From the NCBI GenBank assembly GCA_010093515.1, contig MU001689.1:262603-301836 (forward strand): 39,234 bases of DNA, written 5' to 3'. Source of the DNA: Lineolata rhizophorae. Taxonomy: Eukaryota; Ascomycota; Dothideomycetes; Lineolatales; Lineolataceae. This document shows, in pieces, positions 20,538 to 31,310 of the stretch. Each line of letters begins with the position of its first letter. The stretch's first letter is position 1. The translations under genes were made by a program, and so were the position numbers. The notes under the pieces were generated by a model. It ran no database searches. It had not been told where the DNA came from and saw nothing but the letters and a program-made list of their open reading frames with translations.

Positions 20538-22049
20538 ATGTCGGGCCTGCCCGAGAGGGCCCAGCAGGTCATCGCCTGCGCGGCCTCGACCGTCATCATA
20601 TCAGGTATCATGGTGGTGCTTCGATTCTTCACTCGGACGGCCATCTTGCACTCGCTAGGATGGGAGGACTGGCTTATTCTCGTGTCACTGGTAGGCTCGC
20701 TTCAGAGAAGCAAATACCTGATGTGTGCTCGCGTGGCTAGGCTGACAGTAACACCAGATTTTCTCCCTTGGGAACAGTATTGGGATTTCTTTCCGTAAGT
20801 GACTGCATTGCCAGCAAACTTCACACAATGACCTCGGCCACCTTTTAGCTAACGCAAATCAGAGGCCGATATCGCCCTAGGCAAGCACATGGCAGACCTC
20901 TCAGCACAGGACCTGATGGAGTTTGGCAAGGTACGTTGGCGAGCTATCAGCGCGACATGACACTTCCGGCATACAGAACTAACTCAATGCAGGCCATGTA
21001 CGCAACGATTTTGCTATATGGCATGTCTCTCACTTTCGCCAAATTGTCTATCTTGTTGCAGTATCTACGGATATTCAGTGTCATGTACGTCCGCAAGGTG
21101 TGCTATATTCAGCTTGGTATCGTCACCGCCTACGGAGCTTGGCTTTTCTTTTGTTCCCTACTCAGCTGCGTCCCGATCGAGAAGAATTGGGACGACTCCG
21201 TCGACGGCGGGTGCATTCCTACGACCGAGATGTGGTTCGCAAACGCCGGTATCAACATCGTCACCGACTTCATGATTGTCTTGGTGCCCATGTGGCCGGT
21301 AAGAAAGTTGAAGCTTCCGAAGAGACAGAAGATCATTCTCGCGGTAGTTTTCGCAGTCGGCTTCCTGTAAGTGACGATCTGATCCGCTGAGGCCGGCGGT
21401 GGAGTAGTGTACCTCCCGAGCTATTACCTTGGCTTGTTTGGATAAATGTGCGCTTGGTTTAAGAAGCCCTGCTAATTTTCATTCAAGAGCTTGCATCGTC
21501 TCGATTCTGCGGCTCTATTCCCTTTACCTAGCGACGATTTCGGACGACTCCACATACGACAACATCGGCGTTGCCATTTGGTCCTGCTTGGAGATCAACG
21601 CTGCCATTCTTTGCGCGAGTGTTCCGACAATCAAACCACTTGTTTCCCGTCTGTTCCCTCGCCTATTGTCGAACAGCAGCCGCTCTCGCACCATGTACAA
21701 CACCCGCGCCAACGGCGGCCAAACGGGCAACACGAACCTCTCCGGCAACAGGCTCCGAGGCGCCAGCCAAAATCCACGACGTGTGGGCGCAGATACGGAG
21801 AGCAACAAAGGAATTATGAGCGCCGAAGTATTCAGCCTAGAGCAGATGAAGAACGACGACCTCGAGCTCGAGCGCAAGTACGACAACCACCACTTTCACG
21901 CGCACGTTCAAGGCGCGGACCCCAACTCGTCCGGCTCGCTATCAGACACGAGCGAAGGCCACGACGGCTCTGGCTGGCGAGACGTCGAGCATGGCGGTAT
22001 CCGTGTGGAGAGGACAGTCAAGCAGACGGTGGATCACCATGTACCATAG
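20538..22049 (+). CDS. Rhodopsin-domain (PTH11-like) integral membrane protein
   Basis: Seven-helix membrane protein of the large fungal rhodopsin-domain family related to PTH11-type receptors; the ligand is unknown. Exons 20538-20690, 20758-20794, 20863-20930, 20993-21366, 21488-22049; 397 residues. Family landmarks are RFFTRTAILHSLGWEDWLIL after helix 1, ALGKHMADL in the first outer loop, AKLSILLQYLRIF in helix 3, GGCIPTTEMWFANAGINIVTD before helix 5, MWPVRKLKLPKRQK, and RLYSLYLATISDDSTYDNIGVAIWSCLEINAAILCA (shown across helices 6-7). The tail of about 130 residues is hydrophilic and cytosolic. Exon 2 is only 37 bases. The last intron ends in AAG rather than the usual YAG, but the frame and conserved residues support it. 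No CFEM domain is present at the N-terminus. Confidence 0.9.
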
Positions 22050-23053
22050 ATATGAGATGTTTTCTTCGCGGCACGAATTTTCTTTTCGCGTTTTCCGTCC
22101 TGGGCGGCACTTTTGGATTCGAGCGGAAAAAAAGAATTTTCTTTGCGCGCCTGTATCTTACTATTTTTCTGCGCATCATGATTCCACCTGGGCGGTTAGT
22201 TTTCCAAAATATTTTTGACGGCTTTGTTAGCGCTTGTTTGCGAATACTACACTTGTTAGAGTTTACTCCTTCGGGCTGGATTCTGCGTATACGGGAAGCA
22301 CCACTTCTTTTGTGTCGTCTAACGAAAGAGGCCGCTCGTCTTTTGTGCTTTGCCTCGGCATCTTCACCATGATTTCTCGGCATATGGACGCAGCAAGCCA
22401 CCGCAGACCCTGGGTCCACCTTGATCCCGTGCTGAATGTCACGTCTGGCGGGGGCTCCGTATCATACCGGGATTCGGAAACGCTCCCCGACCAATGACGC
22501 CCATGGCCATTGACGCCCGGCGCCCGGCGACAAGGTCGGCTGAACCGCTGCAGAACAGCAGCCTGTTTGCAACGTTGGGAACGTGGACACGCACTCTGCA
22601 AGCGGCTGCGTGTTAACCTAATCATCTCAGCGTCATCGCGATTCCCGATTCACCGTTATCCCTTTTGGGCGGCATTGGTATGTAGTAGCCCTCAACGCAT
22701 ACCATTCGGCTCCGCACCTTTTCTTTGCTTTTCGCTGCGACCTCCGCACTCCAACTGCCGCGTGGCTTGCCACATCCGGCCGCCTCGTGCGCTGAAACCC
22801 GGCGTTAGGAGCGGACAAGGGGTCTCATTTCGCCAAACCTCGCCCCTCGTAAACCCCAGCTACTGTATGTACGAGGGGCCAAGATTAGCTTCTCACTCAT
22901 GATAACTTAATCGCGCACTATTTTTTGCATACGTACTGGGGCTATCCCTCATCCGATCGTGGATCAAGGTTCTCTTCCAAGCCACGTCACGTGGCATCTG
23001 ACTCGTTCCAGAAATTCAACACCAAGAAAGGCTATCACCGATAAGTCTCCACC
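22050..23053. other. Intergenic region, rhodopsin-domain gene to acyltransferase
   Basis: About 1 kb holding the 3' region of the rhodopsin-domain gene and the acyltransferase promoter. Overlapping short frames on both strands are not credible genes. It includes an inverted repeat with a CACGTG box at 22981-22995. Confidence 0.5.
22981..22995. promoter_or_regulatory. Inverted repeat GCCACGTCACGTGGC with an E-box, before the acyltransferase
   Basis: Seven-base arms pair around a single central base; the right half contains CACGTG, the bHLH core. It ends 58 bases before the start codon at 23054. In yeasts, phospholipid genes are controlled by bHLH proteins (Ino2/Ino4), though through a CATGTG-type site, so a bHLH role here is inference. 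Confidence 0.45.
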
Positions 23054-25066
23054 ATGAATCAGCAACCACAACAGCAACAACAAAATCAATCAGCTCCCCG
23101 CTACCGGTTGATACCTGCGGTGTATGATCTGGGGCTATGGATCTTCTCGCTCTGCCTCGACATATTCTTCCGGGAGGTGTACCCGCGCGGCGCCTGGCGA
23201 GTACCCAACCGGGGGCCCGTTATTGTCGTCGCCGCCCCACATCACAACCAGTTCGTCGACTCTATCTTGCTGATGCGCATCCTCAAACGGCACGCAGGGC
23301 GTCGGGTATGCTTCCTCATCGCGGAGAAATCGATGAAGGAGCCGTACATCGGGCCCATGGCGGCGTGCATGGGCGCGCTGCCCGTCGTACGTGCCATGGA
23401 CAACGTCAAACCTGCAGAGGGGAAGATTTACCTGCCGAGCCCGGAGGATGACCCGACGCTGGTGCGGGGCGAGGGCACGGACTTCACGGATAAGGAGTTC
23501 ATGATCGGAGGAACGATCTATTTGCCCAAGGTGGGCAAGGAGAGTCCGGAACAGCAAGCTATCGCGGAAATTCTCGGACCGAAGGAGTTGCGACTCAGGA
23601 AGCCGTTCAAGGAGTTCGAGAGGGGCCATCCGCTGTACGATGGCTTGCGTAAGGGAACGGAGTTCAAGATCGCGCCGCACATTGACCAGGGCCAGATGTT
23701 TGATGCAGTGTATCGCGAACTTCATAATGGCGCCTGCATTGGAATCTTCCCAGAGGGCGGAAGTCATGACCGTCCCAACATGCTACCTCTAAAGGCTGGC
23801 GCGGCGCTCATTGCTCTAGAAACCCTAGCCAAGGATCCCCGTTGTGGACTTAGCATCGTTCCAGCTGGCATGAACTACTTCCATCCAAACAAGTTCCGGT
23901 CTCGTGCAGTCATCGAGTTCGGCCATCCGGTTCAGGTTCACCCGGCCCAAGTCGAGGCTTTCAAAGAGGGTGGTGCATCTAAGCGCAATGCTGTTGGATC
24001 GTTGCTTGAAACCATTCAAGAAGCCCTTACTGCCGTCACCCAGCAGGCTTCGGACCATGAGACTCTCATGCTCATTCAAGCTACCCGAAGGCTGTACAAG
24101 CCCATGAGGATGAAGCTGCCTCTGCCCGTTGTCATCGAGCTAAACCGTCGTCTTCTCAAAGGCTACACAACGTTCAAGAATGAACCGCAAGTTATCCAGC
24201 TTACTAATGCTATCCAAAGCTATAACCGACGTCTCCGCGCTCTCGGGATTGGCGATCACCAGGTCGAATGGGGCAACGTGAAGCAGCGGCCCTGGTGGCT
24301 AGTCCTGATGACGCTCATTTACAGGATTGGCGAGCTACTCACCCTCTTAGCCGGCGCTCTTCCCTCCGTCGCCCTCTTCTGGCCCGTTTTCGTCGCCGCA
24401 AAGGTCATCTCGGTCAAGAAGCAACGCAAGGCGCTCGCGGCCTCGTCAGTTAAGCTCGAGGCCCGCGACGTCGTCGGCACCTGGAAAATGCTGGTGGCGG
24501 TGGGCCTGGCCCCCGCGCTCTACACCTGGTACACGGTGATCTGCTCGCTGTGGCTGCACTACTGCCGCCAGGACGGGCACTACTGCGCCGCCGTCGCGCC
24601 GTGGTGGCTCGACGCCCGCACGTACGTGCCCGCCGCGGTCCCGCTGTCGGGCTTCGCCTTTTTCTTTTTCGGCCTCATGATCTCCATCACGTTCGCGGGC
24701 CTACGCATCGGCGAGATCGGCATGGACGTCCTCAAGTCGCTGCCCCCACTCCTGGTCGCGCTCAACCCGCGCAGCGCCGATCAACTCGTCCGGCTGAGGC
24801 AGCAGAGGCAGGCCGTTTCGAGGCAAGTCGTCGACGTGATCAATACCTTTGGGCCGGAGATCTTCCCGGACTTCGAGAACGAGAGGCTGGTTGTGGGCAG
24901 GTACGAGGAGGAGGACGAAGAGGAAGTAGAGTTGGGCGGGGATGCGTACGAATCCCAGTTAAAGAACATGTTAGGGGATCGGGATGAGGGTGACTTTGAG
25001 ACAGGAGATGGGGCTGTAGCTTTTGTGAAGCAAGATACTGATGTGGAAAACAAGAAGACGAGGTGA
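23054..25066 (+). CDS. sct1: Glycerol-3-phosphate / dihydroxyacetone-phosphate acyltransferase
   Basis: Membrane enzyme of the yeast Sct1/Gpt2 type that makes lysophosphatidic acid, the first step of glycerolipid synthesis, in the ER. A single exon of 670 residues with no intron. Acyltransferase motif I is PHHNQFVD (62-69, the HX4D pair H64/D69); motif III is FPEGGSHDRP (232-241); motif IV is VPAGMNYFHP (269-278). The insertion between motifs I and III, about 160 residues, is characteristic of the fungal enzyme. C-terminal membrane segments lie at roughly 425-450, 485-510 and 545-570. An acidic tail (EEEDEEEVELGGD) resembles the phosphorylated tails of the yeast enzymes. The N-terminus starts with a Gln-rich run. 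ATG 23054 is in a good context (CCACCATG). Confidence 0.95.
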   Translation: MNQQPQQQQQNQSAPRYRLIPAVYDLGLWIFSLCLDIFFREVYPRGAWRVPNRGPVIVVAAPHHNQFVDSILLMRILKRHAGRRVCFLIAEKSMKEPYIGPMAACMGALPVVRAMDNVKPAEGKIYLPSPEDDPTLVRGEGTDFTDKEFMIGGTIYLPKVGKESPEQQAIAEILGPKELRLRKPFKEFERGHPLYDGLRKGTEFKIAPHIDQGQMFDAVYRELHNGACIGIFPEGGSHDRPNMLPLKAGAALIALETLAKDPRCGLSIVPAGMNYFHPNKFRSRAVIEFGHPVQVHPAQVEAFKEGGASKRNAVGSLLETIQEALTAVTQQASDHETLMLIQATRRLYKPMRMKLPLPVVIELNRRLLKGYTTFKNEPQVIQLTNAIQSYNRRLRALGIGDHQVEWGNVKQRPWWLVLMTLIYRIGELLTLLAGALPSVALFWPVFVAAKVISVKKQRKALAASSVKLEARDVVGTWKMLVAVGLAPALYTWYTVICSLWLHYCRQDGHYCAAVAPWWLDARTYVPAAVPLSGFAFFFFGLMISITFAGLRIGEIGMDVLKSLPPLLVALNPRSADQLVRLRQQRQAVSRQVVDVINTFGPEIFPDFENERLVVGRYEEEDEEEVELGGDAYESQLKNMLGDRDEGDFETGDGAVAFVKQDTDVENKKTR

Positions 25067-25934
25067 GAATTGTATTGCCAGGGAGATGATTGTACGGCCG
25101 ATGCTGGAGGCCTAGGAAGGCTATTCAACATAATTCGTTCGGAATTTCAACAATGCAGTTTCTTATGCGCTTTTGGAAGACCGTAGGATCCAAACACGCC
25201 TCCAAATTGTATGTGCAGATGCGCCAGCCTTCAGTGCTACTATAGTGGTTGGAGGCTATATTTGATTGAATAACAACATCCCTGGTGTCAGTCTCAAGGG
25301 CGTAACTGAAGTATGAAACGGACCCAAAAAGAAGGTAACTCTAAAGAAACGGCTCATTCAGGCAGTATTTATTGAAGATCGCCATCACTAGTTTCATTTC
25401 GCCAAGACAGTCTAGCCAGGAACCTGAAAAGCAAAGTAAATAAATGCTTATGTGCTCTCAATTTAACCTACGCTCGCCAATGATACAATTCCAAAACAAT
25501 ACATTGAACCCACTTAGTAAGTGAAGTCTAGCCCTTGTTCCAATCGAAATTTTGCTGAAGACTGACCTTTCGACTGATTAATCACAGAAGAAAACTACAT
25601 TGAAACTTAGCATTTAGTTTTTATTCCGATACCAACCCTATCTAAGCTGTGCGTTCAGCCGTTCGCCATTGTCTTCCTGTGCTCTGCATTGCTATAATGA
25701 CGTGCATCGTGCTTCTAGGTCTCCAAGTCATTTATCATGGAGTCCGTCCGTACCACTCCAAGTGACAGCTCAAATACCAAATACTCAGTTTTATAATTTA
25801 AGTCTACAAGCTAAGGCAACCCAAAAACTAAAACAAGTCAAGCCCCGATTTGCACCCCGAAGGTATGTCTAACGCCTTCTTCTTGAATGTCTTTAGAAGA
25901 ATGACCGAATAGACCCGGCAAAGCCCTCGGCTCA
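25067..25934. other. Intergenic region between convergent genes
   Basis: About 870 bases, mildly AT-rich, holding the 3' regions of the acyltransferase (+) and the acidic repeat gene (-). I see nothing further in it. Confidence 0.5.
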
Positions 25935-26624
25935 TTACTGCAAGGATGAAGCGGGAGAGGAAGAAAGGCTACCGTTCTGCTCGATCGACTGGATCGGCGC
26001 GCCTGGATCGTCGTCAGATTCGTGTTCAGAATACTGAACGTCCTCCATCCCGCTGTCGTCGCCATTCTCCATGTCGCCGTGCTCCGTGTCGTCATCCTCC
26101 ATGTTGCCGTCCCCCACGTCGCCAACCTCCGTGTCGTCGTCCTCCATGTTGCCGTTCTCCACGTCGTCAACCTCCGTGTTATCATCCTCCTCGTTCGCTT
26201 GAACGAAATTGGTGTATTGAAGGTCTTCCACCTCCTGTGACGAGGGATCCTCTTCTTTAGACGACGATTCAGGACGATCAGTCGATTCCGACAAGTAACG
26301 CGCGGGGGTCGGCTCGTCCTCGTCATCAGCGTAATAGACGCTGCTCTGGTGATGCTCTGCGGACGAGGTAGCCGTCTGTTGCGAATCCTCTGTCGCCTGC
26401 GAAGCCTCATTCGCTTCCCTCAGCTCCTCCTCTATTTCGCCCATGCGCATCAGAATCATGACTACATGTGCGTCTAGCACCCTACACATGCAGCTGTCGG
26501 TCTCGCGGGCAATTTCTTCCGCCCTAGCGATGAGACGGCGGTTATATTCGTCCATGAAGGAACCGCGGAAAAAGTCGCAATAGCAAACGAAGTCATCGTC
26601 GGGAACTGGGGTCTGGAAATCCAT
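25935..26624 (-). CDS. Hypothetical acidic protein with 15-residue tandem repeats
   Basis: Not recognised. Single frame of 229 residues from ATG at 26624. The N-terminal third is ordinary (DFVCYCDFFRGSFMDEYNRR, with a predicted helix or coiled coil near 28-75 and Cys at 14, 16, 45 and 47). The rest is very acidic and Ser-rich, probably disordered. Residues 148-188 hold about 2.7 copies of a 15-residue unit of the form DDTEVGDVGDGNMED. The open frame runs on upstream to about 26798 without an ATG, so an upstream exon is possible. Its neighbours give no functional clue: convergent with the acyltransferase, divergent from the erythromycin-esterase-like gene. A real gene is likely from frame length and composition, but this could be a lineage-specific or chance frame. 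Confidence 0.55.
   Translation of the reverse strand: MDFQTPVPDDDFVCYCDFFRGSFMDEYNRRLIARAEEIARETDSCMCRVLDAHVVMILMRMGEIEEELREANEASQATEDSQQTATSSAEHHQSSVYYADDEDEPTPARYLSESTDRPESSSKEEDPSSQEVEDLQYTNFVQANEEDDNTEVDDVENGNMEDDDTEVGDVGDGNMEDDDTEHGDMENGDDSGMEDVQYSEHESDDDPGAPIQSIEQNGSLSSSPASSLQ
26061..26183 (-). repeat. 45-base coding minisatellite in the acidic protein gene
   Basis: About 2.7 tandem copies of a 45-base unit encode the 15-residue acidic repeat. The copies are closely similar at the base level, pointing to recent duplication or ongoing homogenisation, so copy number may vary between strains. Confidence 0.7.
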
Positions 26625-27741
26625 CTTGCACTTCGTTCGCTGGGGAACTGCGAACGGTGTAGCTTTGTGTGAATGAGGCAAGCCAAAGGTTGCTTGAGCT
26701 GCGCCGTGGAGAGCGGGTATATTCCCTAATAAACGGTTAGCCTGTTTATATACGCCCGACTCAGCGCATCGTCGTAGATATGTATCTGGTAATTTTTACG
26801 GAGCTGGCTTGAGAACGATACCTTTGGGGCATGTTTGCCGCCCGTTTCAGCCAACATTTGGCAATGTTTATGAACAGTGCCGCAAATATTCGCACTTACT
26901 TTTTGACAAGGTGGAAGCCATAACACTAGTTTGCATTTTGTATTGCTGATTACTGCGTTCTTGCAAAAACCAGGCACTTTATAGGTTGTCCTGTGACCGT
27001 CTTATTTAAATAGTGCTCTATTGTGAGGCGAGTAAATAGAATGAGGTCCTTAGACGTCTATAGCATTTTCTATATTCACCCCTCCAACGTGAGCTTTAGG
27101 TATTCTATTTAAGACGATTGCTAGTAAATTCAAAGTGTACTTCACTAATCTCTTATGTGAAGGTATTAAACATATATGCTCCTTAAGGATAGAAGTGACA
27201 ACATAAATATAGCAGGCAATTCTAGGTGCTAAGAGGGATTTGTTCTTCTATGGTATTGCCATGAATTTGCAGTCCCTACAGCGTAAAAGACATGCGACCA
27301 ATAATTCCTTTAGGCCACTTCAACAACTCCAAGGTCAGCGAAGTGCCCACCACCGCCTCCAAGTCCTAGCGACGGTGTACATAGGAAGTGCTGTACGTGG
27401 TAGTAGGAATGGTGCTAACCAAATATAGCAATCGTATGTCTCCGATGCCGCATAGGGTATAGTTCGGGCCGGGACGACGTTCGCTGCCAAACCACCTCTC
27501 CGTGTTCCTATCCTTTCCATGTTGAGGTGGTCTCGTACTCTACCTTCCTTGCACTCTATAAGCAACTGTGTTCAGAACCTTCTCGAGTTAGCAACCATCC
27601 CTGCAGTTCGCGAGAGTTGTACCGAGCGATGTGCAAGTGTGACGTCAGTCGTCGCGAGCGTTACGAAAATGTGATGCAGACGTCGCCGGCCTTTCACGCT
27701 TTGTCTATCATGAACCCAACACTCTTCGCGTATGCTTTGGG
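26625..27741. other. AT-rich divergent intergenic region
   Basis: About 1.1 kb between the acidic protein gene (-) and the erythromycin-esterase-like gene (+). The part from about 26900 to 27250 is AT-rich. No frame looks coding, apart from the extension of the acidic protein frame noted in that entry. Confidence 0.45.
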
Positions 27742-27801
27742 ATGTCCTTCAATTTTATAAAACCTAAACTTGGCTCTTTACGTTCTAAATCATCGCCCAC
27801 G

Positions 27802-29192
27802 ATGGTGCAGGTTCTCTCGGAAGCCGTGAGAAACGCCGCCGAACCTTTGCCCGAGATCGAAAGCGACAAATTTGGTACCTTTTTTGACAGGTTTGGCGAC
27901 TCTCGGGTCGTTTTGATTGGTGATGCAAGGTATGCACGCCCATCACTTGAAAATTCGCCCGGGCAGGACTGATAACTAACTGATCGAAAACAAGCCACGG
28001 CACGTCGGAATTCTACCGTGCGCGCGCGGCCATCACCCAACGTCTCATAAAAGAGCACGGATTCGATACTGTAGCCATTGAAGGTGACTGGCCAGATGCG
28101 CGCCAAGTCGACCGCTGGGTCCGTCGACATCGCCCGACGTCGATTCCAGAGAGCGGCGTCTTTAAGCACTTCCCGCAATGGATGTGGCGGAACCGCGAAG
28201 TCCAATCCTTCATCGACTGGCTCGAGGAACACAATTCTGGCCTCGCGCCCGATGAACGCGTGCGTTTCTGCGGAATGGATCTGTACAGCATGGGCGCCTC
28301 CATCCTCGCCGTCATTGAATATCTGAGCAAAGTAGACCCCGACTCCGCGGCCGTGGCGCGCAAGCGATACGGCTGCTTGGAGCCCTGGTTGGAGAATCCG
28401 CAGCGTTACGGCCGTGTTGCGCTGAACAAAGGATATGCGCCTTGCGAAGCCGGCGTCGTCAGGATGCTGCGTGACATGCTTTCTCAGAGGCTCCAGTGGG
28501 CGAGTCGCGACGAAGAAGGTGGCGAGTCGTTCCTGGATGCGGAGATGAATGCCCGCCTGGTCCGCGACTCGGAACGCTATTATCGCGCCATGTATTATGC
28601 CGACGCCGAGTCTTGGAACTTGCGGGACTCGCACTTCTTCGAGACTGTAGCAAGGGTGTTGAAAGCGAAGCCGCGCTCGAAGGCCGTTGTCTGGGCGCAC
28701 AATTCCCACGTGGGAGACGCGAGGGCGACAGGAATGAGAGACCGTGGTGAATTGAATGTTGGCCAGTTGTGTCGAGAGCATTTCGGGCCTGAAGAAGTTA
28801 GCATCATTGGTTGCGGCACCCATGAAGGCACCGTTGCTGCTGCGGACGAGTGGGACATGCCGGAGCGGATCATGAAGGTCAACCCATCGCTTTCGAGCAG
28901 CTACGAGCGGGTTATGCATGACACCGGCATTCCGTCTTTCCTTTTGGACCTACGGAAGGGACATCAAAGTGAGGACGTTAGGCAGGCACTCTCGGGGCCG
29001 TTGCTTGAGAGGTTCATAGGCGTCATCTATTGGCCGGCTACGGAACGTGGGAGCCATTACACTGGTGCGGTTTTGCCGAAGCAGTTCGATGGGTTTGTCT
29101 GGTTTGATAAAACGCAGGCAGTGAGTGCATTTGAGACTGCTCAGCCGAAGGAAGCTGCCGCTAGAGCGGAGACATACCCGTTTGGCTTGTAA
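27802..29192 (+). CDS. Erythromycin esterase family protein
   Basis: Member of the erythromycin esterase family (Pfam PF05139), first known from bacterial macrolide-hydrolysing enzymes EreA/EreB; fungal members have no established substrate. Exons 27802-27929 and 27995-29192; 441 residues. Active-site blocks are visible: VVLIGDASHGTSEFYRAR with H44, VAIEGDWPDA with E72, and AVVWAHNSHVGDAR with H278 and H281. GSHYTGAVLP near the C-terminus is also typical. The 65-base intron interrupts the first active-site block between Ser and His; its acceptor is AAG, which is unusual, but CTAAC lies upstream and the join restores the motif. An in-frame ATG at 27742 would add 20 residues. No signal peptide is evident, so it is probably cytosolic. 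Convergent with PEX1 across 2.1 kb. Confidence 0.9.
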
Positions 29193-31310
29193 AGCAACCG
29201 ACCAAACAGTATTTGGCATACGCTCAAGAGATGGAGGCCCTAGTTTGCTTGGTAACGACAATGTATTTATATCAATTGAGGTTTTTAACATTTAACACTT
29301 CGGCACATTCCCCTAGTTGACCTGTCGAGTCATAGAAGATCTCTACCAATGCTCCAGCTATTTCGGTTCCCAATCTAATCTTGCTTGCTTTTCTAAGTAA
29401 TTTACTGAGGTACAGTGCCTACCTTCGTTCACACATCGTTTTCTCTTCACGTGATAACTCTTAGTTCATCTTTATTGTCACGAGAAATCTAGTTCCTGCA
29501 AGAAACCAGGGGCCAGGCGACCAGGAGCAAGTCCCATCTGAAAGGGACCTGCTCGCGCAAACTTCAATAAAGACAAGTTTCTCCGTTCATACCTCAACCT
29601 TGCATCGTGATCGAGTTGTGTCTGAGTTCCTTTCGCCGCAAACAGCTCCATTTGATAACCCTATTCAACACGGCTCTATTCCGCATCGCAACAGATCACC
29701 GGCTGACATTTATCATTGCTGCTGTAGTAGAAGTACTCGTTCTAGGCGGGACAAGATGGATATCGCGAGTCGGGGAGTTCAAGGAAGACACTCCGAGATC
29801 CTGCTAGTATGCGCGCTACCGCTTTGCACACGCCTGAATAGGTTTTTCACTCACTGCCTTGATGACATTGTCGCGTAACTTCGTCGCTTCCTCGGCCAAC
29901 GTCTCATTAGACCATCCACCAATCCGCCAGTCATCGCACTATCTGTGTCATTGGACCACTCAACCAGTTTGAGTTTGACAAGGCGGCCCAGTCCAATCAA
30001 GCTATCTGCCCGCACGCTCCTCGTCCGTAGCGTTAAAGAATACCAGAAATGGGTGAAGTGCTGATGAAAGGTGGAGCCAAGAGTAATAGCTTTAGAAGCC
30101 CGGTCGATGCCAGTGCCTCCAATTAGGTGCGTATTTCAAACCACTTCAAGGCTTCGAATGTCGCTTGATGTGAGGGAGTCAGGAAAATTAGCCAAGAGCG
30201 AAATTATACTGTCCGAGCACAAAACCCTATTTAGACGCCGTAACGGTTTTTGAACGCAATGTAGAAGGATATGGGCTACCGCCAGAGGCTCAGTGTGTAG
30301 TTTTTGGTAGCAAGGTCGGGCTTAAGCAGATGTCCGTCGTCATTCTCGCATTTTGGAAACCTTTCGCTGGGGGCGTTAGCAGGAACCGAGGCTGAAACCA
30401 ATTGATTAGCCTTACAAGGAGGAAAAGAAAGACTTCATCGGATACTCTGCGGACTCGTTTAGAGTCGCCTTGAGAGGTAGTTCCACCAGGATATTGCCGA
30501 AAGAAATCGCACTCTAGTTTTTAGTCTATCTAAAGCTTTGTAATACAAAGAAGGGCTACAGGGAGATATGTTTCGAATCATGTGAGCACGCATACTCGTA
30601 GATTACATGGACGAGTGTAGAGCGGTTGTATGTTCTGTTGTCATTAGTGCTGCCGTTTGCAGTCTCGAATGACCGACGATGCGGTAGGACCTGCGTTTAG
30701 CCCTAATGCGTTGACCTCATTCTCTCTCTCGGGGTGATTTCGCAAAGTATTAATGCAGTCGGCATCCGACAGACCAAAGCTGTTGAGGCTCGCGTAGACA
30801 GCTTATAAGAAGTTGCATACTGCCCCGCACAACCATAACCATTACAGTTGAGCCTATAGATGGCATTCTTATTCGGATTGCCTGAACAAGCTCGGTTTCC
30901 CCTATAATGGCCGAAAGTGTCGGAACTGCTGAAGATAAGGAACTGAATAGGGCGGGCGTTGCGTTCTTCGTGGTGTCGAGCAAAGGTAGAATTATGAGTG
31001 GGCTACTAGTGCCCCTCGCTGATGTGCCCTGATGATTCTACCTCCTACTCAAGGCCTAGGTCGGTTATGAATAACCTCTATTAGTGTTGAATGGTTAGCG
31101 GAATTCACTATACTGGAAAGTAATCCTCGTGGGTACGTCGAATAAGCAGAATGTTAAGCGCGTTTACGAGGGAGGCGCAAAAACAAAAGCGCGATTTAAA
31201 GGAGTTTACTAGGGATATATACGTACAGCCGTGACGCCTATCGTTGCTTGTAGTGAGCTTCGACAGGCTATCCAAACCCTTCTCCGAGGAACTATAGAAA
31301 CGGCTAACTT
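29193..31310. other. 2.1-kb gene-poor stretch
   Basis: No intact gene is seen. Contents: the 3' region of the erythromycin-esterase-like gene, a strong hairpin at 29525-29554, and on the minus strand around 29830-30110 short coding-like stretches whose family I do not recognise. Composition shifts several times, and TA-rich patches occur near 30520-30620 and 31080-31220. It may contain a decayed gene or element, but I cannot name one. Confidence 0.4.
29525..29554. other. Hairpin-forming inverted repeat
   Basis: Arms GAGCAAGTCCC (29525-29535) and GGGACCTGCTC (29544-29554) pair over 11 positions with one mismatch, around an 8-base loop. It lies about 330 bases after the erythromycin-esterase stop codon. 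It could be part of a transcript 3' end, a small RNA or an element remnant; the sequence alone does not decide. Confidence 0.45.

Noticed and set aside
26625-26681. TTG start for the acidic repeat protein
   Set aside because: Non-ATG initiation is not needed; ATG at 26624 is in frame. An upstream exon remains possible but cannot be shown.
27708-28919. 403-residue open frame on the minus strand
   Set aside because: It is antisense to the erythromycin-esterase-like gene, which has clear conserved motifs on the plus strand; GC-rich codon use makes long antisense frames common.
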